Assembly (NCBI GenBank): GCA_020226215.1
Contig: CM035230.1
Span: forward strand, 24,533,883 to 24,597,882
Reading direction: 5' to 3'
Source of the DNA: Sindora glabra
Lineage: Eukaryota > Streptophyta > Magnoliopsida > Fabales > Fabaceae
DNA: 64,000 nt
Shown: piece after piece, positions 58,996 to 64,000 of the stretch
How positions within the stretch are numbered: the first letter of the stretch is position 1
How the letters are laid out: every line of letters begins with the position of its first letter
Program-made: the position numbers and the translations under genes
Notes under the pieces: generated by a model
Seen by the model: only the letters and a program-made list of their open reading frames with translations
Databases searched by the model: none
What the model was told of the DNA's origin: nothing

Positions 58996-60033
58996 CTTCA
59001 TTTAAACTATATTACCTGGATGTGCATTATTGTGCAAGGCTCCACAGTTATTGTCTATACTTCCACCATCTCTAGAAAGGCTGTTTGTAAGGGAATGCCT
59101 CACTTGAGCTATGTGATTTATTCACATCACGTAACCCGGTATGCTTGTTGCTCTTACATGTTTACTCACTATCAATCACACGGCTATATATAAAGTGTTA
59201 TTTACATGATATACATCTATTTTTCTTTCACACATCCGTGCCAACACAGTTTTTCCGGGGGAAAAAAAAAAGAAAGAAAAGAAATAGAAGATTGTCTTAA
59301 AAAATGAGCTATAGATAAAAAGAAAAGTAACCTCTTAGAAAAGGTTTACTAAATATTTCACATCTCTCTTTTAGAGAAACACACACTTGAATATAAATTT
59401 GAAATTCTTTTAATCAACCTCATTTAGCCATTTAGGTTCAACAAGAATTTATCTTAAATTATAAAATAGTCAAAATATTCTTTTATTTGACTTAAACTGC
59501 ATAGGTGTGTGTGTGTACACTATGTTAATGTTTTCGAGAGTAACATTTTATTTGGATTCAATAAAACATTTATACTAAATTATAAAATTATTATAATACT
59601 GCTTTAATTTAATTTAAACTCTATAATCATAGAGCAGAATTTATTTCAATGTGCAAAATTTGGAGTCAGATGATAGTATCTTTTTTCCTTTTTTGAGTTT
59701 TTGGGGACGTAGGGAAGAATGCGACTCCGCCATGACGTTTGAATCAAACATGGGGTATTATGGGTATTTTCCTGATAAAAAAAATTATCTTTAACCGAAT
59801 AACTAAAAATGTATCAGTTCATTAATGGAAAATTCAAACTTAGGTTTAAAGTGACATTTTTTTTAATTTTGAAAACATCTTCTGAAATTGGTAGGGAGAT
59901 CCATATGATTCTAGGATACTTAAAGAAAGGCTAGAATATTTTTCTCCAATGTAAAAAAGAATCTTCTATTTTTCTTGCTTATTTGATTATCTTACATGAC
60001 TACAATTACTCTCATGATTATTCACACTATTAA

Positions 60034-61526
60034 GCTTCCGTTTCGTATAACAAATAAGTTAATTTATAACTTATTGACCCGATCAATAAGTTATAAGGTC
60101 AATAAGTTATAAGATAGTATTTAGAGGTATTTCTCGTATTATCTTATAAGTTCCATAGAGTAGCTTATAAGTTATAAGATAGTATTTAGAGGTATTTCTC
60201 GTATTATCTTATAAGTTCCATAGAGTAGCTTATAAGCTTTAATTTAGGTTCATTTCATGCAAGTAGCTGATAAGTTAAATGATAGTTATTAAACTAATTA
60301 ATAGATGATAGTTAATAAACTAACTGAAGTGTTTCATAAAATTAGCTATTAGAACTAATTAAAATTGTAAAATAATATAAAAAGATATATTAATAGAAAT
60401 ATATATTATTAAAATAATTTATATTTATTTAAAAATTAAATTATATTAACATAATTAAAAATTTAAAGTAAAAATAAAATATTTAATATTTAATTAATTA
60501 TATTTTCTAAGCTTATATATTTATTTGCTTATATAATTTTAATTTTATATTTATTATAAAATTATGATTACTTAAAATATAATTAATTATATTTTATGAT
60601 ATTATTTATATACATATATATTTTTATGTATTTATAATTTAAAATTAAGATTTAATTACATTAAAATTAAATTAATTATATTTTATAAAAATTATTTAGA
60701 TTTATATTACAAAGGATATGAGTTATAAATTAATAAAAAGAATAAAGATAGATTTGGAAAGAATTTAAAAAAATAATAGCTTATAAGCTATAAGTTGCTT
60801 TAGGTAACTTATTAAATTAGAACTTATAAGCTACCTAGAATAGTTTACAAGTTAGTGCAAGTAGTGCATGAAACACCTATACAAACTAACTTATAATTTA
60901 TTGATCAGATTAATAAATTATAAATTAACTTATTTATTACATGAAACGAAGGCTTAATAAGTTACTTAGAGTAACTTATAGTTTATGAGCTACTTCTTCA
61001 AATTCTTTTCAAATTTATCCTTATTTTTTTATTAATTTACAACTCATATCCTATGTAATATAAATCTAAATAATTTTTATAAAATATAATTAATTTAATT
61101 TTAACAAAATTATATCCTAATTTTAAATTAAATATAAAAATATATATGTACATAAATAATATCATAAAATATAACTAATCATATTTTAAGTAATTATAAT
61201 TTTATAATAAATAATAAAATAAAAATTATATAAGTAAATATATAAAATAAAATTAATTAAACATTAAATATTATACTTTTATTTTAAACTTTTTAATTAT
61301 ATTAATATAATTTAATTTTTAGATAAATATAAATTATTTTAATTATATATCTATTTCTATTAATATGTCATTTTATAATTTTAATTAGTTCAATAACTAA
61401 TTTTATGAAATACTTCTAACTAACTTATCAATTATCAACTATCAGTTATAAGCTATTAATTATCAATTAGTCTATCAGTTACTAACTAACTTATCGGCTA
61501 TCAGCTACTTACACGAAATGGAGCCC
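60034..61526. mobile_element. Fold-back DNA element with long inverted arms in the second TNL intron
   Basis: Three related ends are seen: GCTTCCGTTTCGTATAACAA at 60034, the inverted GCCTTCGTTTCATGTAATAA ending at 60953, and the inverted GGGCTCCATTTCGTGTAAGT ending at 61526. The interior 60240-60870 is the inverted complement of about 60960-61500, giving a hairpin with arms of about 550-600 bases. TTAA lies next to the first two ends. The simplest model is two copies of one non-autonomous element in opposite orientation. There is no transposase ORF. A diverged relative is at 8400-9075. Confidence 0.7.
60102..60231. repeat. Perfect tandem duplication, period 65
   Basis: Two adjacent 65-bp copies (60102-60166, 60167-60231) starting 'ATAAGTTATAAGATAGTATT' and containing 'agaggtatttctcgtattat' and 'ccatagagtagctt'. 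They appear identical, so this is a recent event. Confidence 0.92.
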
Positions 61527-61685
61527 AAAATTCATTGTTGCAGAAAGAAACTCTATACTATGAAAATTTGAGCATTCCCGGGAGTGAAACATAATTATTG
61601 ACAATCAAAATTATTTTCCCAGGATTTCCAGAGTTCGGCTTTTGTGGATTTGTTTCATTTAGATACAAATTCATTGTCATTTAAT

Positions 61686-61797
61686 TAACAATGTCTTATA
61701 TATATTTCTTTGATAGTTTATTGTCTCAAAATTATAATTTGCAGATAGTGATCGGAGTGATTATTATAATTAACAATGTCTTATATATATTTCTTTG
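61686..61797. repeat. Short direct repeat (period 85)
   Basis: 'TAACAATGTCTTATATATAT' plus 'ttctttg' occurs at 61686 and at 61771. It lies downstream of the broken C-JID remnant. A 71-codon frame spanning both is not supported as a gene. Confidence 0.85.
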
Positions 61798-61799
61798 TT

Positions 61800-62312
61800 G
61801 GCCAAAATACAAAAGCAACAATCCCTTGGACTGTTCAGATTTACTGTCTTTGACACTCCATGTCTTCAATTCGAATAGCGATTTTAGGAATTACATAATT
61901 TGTTAAATAATTCTCTATAAAATCAACGCTCTGTTTGATTGTGAAGTGAGGTAAGCTATCCTAATTCTAAAACTCAATTTCGAAAATAAATAAATAAATG
62001 ACAGTAACAAGAAATTGAAGAAACATTTTCTACAAGTTTTGATAATTTACCAAGAAGTTTTCATGCAATCCTCCACAGAAATAATTTGCTATAAAGGTTT
62101 CAACCAATACTTTTTAACTCTTGTCTCTTCGGATGTCCTTTACCATCATCATGAAAAGTTTGTTGTTACTGCATATCACTGCAAATTTTGAGCACTTTTT
62201 GCATTTTACAAGCTAAGTTAACCTCCTGGGTTTTTAAAATTATTATTAATATCTTTATAATCTTGTATTTTGTGTGTTTTTAGGTTGTTTTAATTAAAGT
62301 TTATTCTCCTAC
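61800..62312. other. Spacer, no gene seen
   Basis: Less AT-rich than average but without a recognisable gene or transposon end; it may still contain TNL 3' flank. Confidence 0.4.
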
Positions 62313-62625
62313 TGTTAGGAGATAGAGAAACTTTTTAGAGAAAAACTTTAATCACTTGACTGAAAATGCAAGGTACAAAGGGGTGTATATGGTCACCTGA
62401 ACGACCCTTTGACAACTATTAATGACTCTAATTAATTAGTTACATGAACCTAAACATACATGAATTACATATTCCTAGATGCACACATATTTTTAGGTGC
62501 ATGAATGACACTTATCTAGATATATGGACATTAATATTCAATGTACATGATCATACATAATGAATATAACTTAATAGACATATGAACTTAGACATATTGA
62601 AATTACAAAGTTATCATTTCCAACA
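62313..62625 (-). repeat. 3' LTR (left) of copia element 3
   Basis: 313 bp; plus strand TGTTAGGAGATAGAG...ATCATTTCCAACA, so it is TG...CA bounded with short inverted ends (TGTTRG/CCAACA). Confidence 0.85.
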
Positions 62626-62637
62626 CTCCCCCTTAAT
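62626..62637 (-). promoter_or_regulatory. Polypurine tract of copia element 3
   Basis: Plus strand CTCCCCCTTAAT, minus strand ATTAAGGGGGAG, directly before the TGTTGG start of the 3' LTR. This is the expected plus-strand primer. Confidence 0.85.
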
Positions 62638-62667
62638 TTTGGAATTTTTATACTTCAAGTCTTCAAC

Positions 62668-63600
62668 TCATCTATAATCTTTGAATTTCATGGGCTTTTC
62701 CAAAAACTTTGCATTGTATTCTCTAACAACATAGGCAATGATCTTCACACAATTATCCACATTGTTCTGCATAAGAATTTCCACAACAACACTAGTCTTG
62801 CATCTTTTCATATTTCTTTCTTCATATTTTTCCATCTTCAACATCCATTCAACATTAATGGCATCATGACTCCTTAAATACTTTTTCTTTCTCTTCATAT
62901 TTTGAACTTTTTATTTGCATCATCACTCCATTGTTTAACTATCACATCTTCATTTTCTACTTTTTTTAATGTCATCCACCAATTGATCAAATTCTCCTCT
63001 CATCATTGTTGGAATTAACATGAATATATCTTTTCGTTCTTCCATGTCCTTAATTAGGATCTCTTCATCTTTGATAAGACAAAACACATCATTAGCATCC
63101 ATAGTTCTAACTACATACAATTCATCAAATTTTGACATTTATTTAGGCATTTGATTTGAACATTTTTCAAAGATGGTTGACACTTCATAAGTTAAAGTTG
63201 AGAAAAATGGTAGAGCATTCTCTTCCATAAGTACTATGATCTTTTGATCTTTCTTGACATAGGCTCCTTTGATTTGGTCTCCTTCTCCATCATTGGCTAC
63301 AACTATGAGCTCTTCATCTTTAAAGAGATTAGACAAATCAAATATTGTCTCATCTTTGATTGTCTTTTCATCATCTTCTCCAAAAAGATAATGTGAATAA
63401 AAAACTATTTCTTCAACATCTTCTTTGTCTTTAAAGAGACAAGACAAATCATAAATTGTTTCTTCTTGGATTCTTTAGTTCCATGTTGTTTCAACTTTAA
63501 CATCTTCAGCTGCTTCATTCTTTGGTTCTTCATACCCTCTCTCTACAACATCCCATGCTTGTTGACCTCCAAGCAAGGCCTTCATTTGTACACACCAAAT
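62668..63600 (-). pseudogene. Gag N-terminus joined to an acidic 37-residue-repeat ORF (copia element 3)
   Basis: In one minus-strand frame from ATG at 63585 come 'MKALLGGQQAWDVVERGYEE', the clear N-terminus of a DUF4219/UBN2 copia gag (preceded in frame by YVIWCVQ). It then runs into an acidic segment. There 'ETIYDLSCLFKDKE' and 'ETIFDLSNLFKDEE' repeat at a 37-residue (111-bp) interval. After this come 'GEGDQIKGAYVKKDQK', 'NDVFCLIKDEEILIKD' and a basic end ('MKRKKKYLRSHDAINVEW'). Stops occur at 63475, 63139 and 62950 and then more often. The acidic part matches no gag region I know. It may be captured host sequence or a lineage-specific element protein. Confidence 0.6.
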
Positions 63601-63702
63601 GACGTACTTCTCCTTTATGAGTTTAAGAGGTCAAACAAAAGTACTACTCATTTTGTATTTTCACCAAGCTTTTAGAACTCTTCTCTCAAAATCAAAGCAC
63701 CA

Positions 63703-63715
63703 AGCTCTAATACCA
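63703..63715 (-). promoter_or_regulatory. Primer-binding site of copia element 3
   Basis: Plus strand AGCTCTAATACCA, minus strand TGGTATTAGAGCT, one change from TGGTATCAGAGCT; adjacent to the right LTR. Confidence 0.85.
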
Positions 63716-63718
63716 CTT

Positions 63719-64000
63719 TGCTAGGAGATAGAGGAATTTTTTAGAGAGAAAACTTTGATCACTTGATTAAAAATGCAAGGTACAAAGGGGTACATGTAGT
63801 CACCTTAGTAACCCTTTGACAACTTTTAATTACTCTAATTAATTAGTTACATGAGCCTAAACAAACATGAATTACATATTCCTAGATGCACACATATTTT
63901 TAGATGTATGAATCGCACTTATCAAGATGCATGAATGACACTCATCTAAATACATGTACATTAATATTCAATGTACATGATCATACATAGTAATATAAAC
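63719..64000 (-). repeat. 5' LTR (right) of copia element 3, truncated by window end
   Basis: Begins TGCTAGGAGATAGAGG and aligns with 62313 onward. It contains a local insertion/duplication: 'tgcatgaatgacactcatct' follows a related 'gtatgaatcgcacttatc' near 63906-63950, whereas the left LTR has one such phrase. The outer end and target duplication lie outside the window. Confidence 0.82.

Larger units (their letters stand above)
59028..61640 (+). pseudogene. Second TNL remnant: end of LRR exon, intron, and broken C-JID, split by a fold-back element
   Basis: 59028-59137 aligns with the end of the main LRR exon of the first copy. 'TATACTTCCACCATCT' and 'CTATGTGATTTATTC' are shared, followed by the exon-intron border (GGTATGC in both). 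The intron then aligns over about 700 bp with 20057-20990 and, after skipping the transposon, with 23610-23760. 61575-61640 aligns with the C-JID start: 'ttgagcattcccgggagtgaa' encodes LSIPGSE, close to the IPGSE consensus, and 'aatcaaaattatttt...aggatttccagag' matches 23858-23905. Frames are broken, and everything upstream in the LRR is gone. It is non-functional. Confidence 0.7.
62313..64000 (-). mobile_element. Small non-autonomous copia-type LTR element, minus strand (runs off the window)
   Basis: The left LTR is 62313-62625 and the right LTR starts at 63719 and is cut by the window end. Both share 'TAGGAGATAGAG', 'gcaaggtacaaaggggt', 'tgaattacatattcctagat' and 'gatcatacata'. A tRNA-iMet primer site adjoins the right LTR and a polypurine tract adjoins the left LTR, fixing minus orientation. 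The internal region is only about 1.1 kb and lacks integrase and RT, so any movement would need a partner element. Confidence 0.82.

Noticed and set aside
61691..61906. 71-codon ORF
   Set aside because: It spans an 85-bp direct repeat in low-complexity sequence and has no homologue that I recognise.

Overview
The window looks like nuclear DNA of a dicot plant: very AT-rich, gene-poor, full of class I and class II transposons, with GT-AG introns. The resistance-gene remnants are of the TIR-NBS-LRR (TNL) type, a class found in dicots and not in grasses. The species cannot be fixed from the sequence. No bacterial, organellar, tRNA or rRNA genes were recognised, and no intact single-copy plant gene is present. 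All homologies and alignments below were made by eye.

Layout. 1-18.0 kb is non-coding and built from diverged copies of a few repeats: a roughly 1-2 kb non-coding unit, a GC-richer island module, small MITE-like elements and microsatellites. 18.7-24.5 kb holds the 3' half of a TNL gene: three exons encoding leucine-rich repeats and a post-LRR C-JID domain. Its reading frame is open, but no TIR or NB-ARC region is visible upstream. The 3.7-kb second intron carries a TIR transposon with a PIF/Harbinger-like element nested in it. 24.97-29.3 kb is a segment repeated in the same orientation at 55.1-58.7 kb. The second copy is followed by a wrecked TNL paralogue (59.0-61.6 kb) that is split by a fold-back element. 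TNL genes and this upstream segment therefore appear to have been duplicated together.

31.4-39.6 kb is a structurally complete Ty1/copia LTR retrotransposon: 411-bp LTRs, 5-bp target duplication, primer-binding site, and gag, protease, integrase, RT and RNase H remains. It is inactivated by many stops and two frame changes, and it has an extra ORF before gag. 42.7-48.0 kb is a non-autonomous CACTA-type DNA transposon with internally duplicated ends. 48.1-54.0 kb is a second, much older copia element on the minus strand. 62.3 kb to the window end is a third, small copia-like element on the minus strand, whose internal region is only 1.1 kb and holds a gag N-terminus joined to an acidic repeat ORF.

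How it fits together: this is a decayed TNL cluster expanded by segmental duplication and then filled by nested transposons. Paralogous empty sites allow several insertions to be ordered in time. I found no convincing new functional system. The items most worth checking are the extra copia ORF and palindromic leader repeats, the 37-residue-repeat ORF of the small copia element, the tandem-built CACTA element and the paired TNL/upstream modules.
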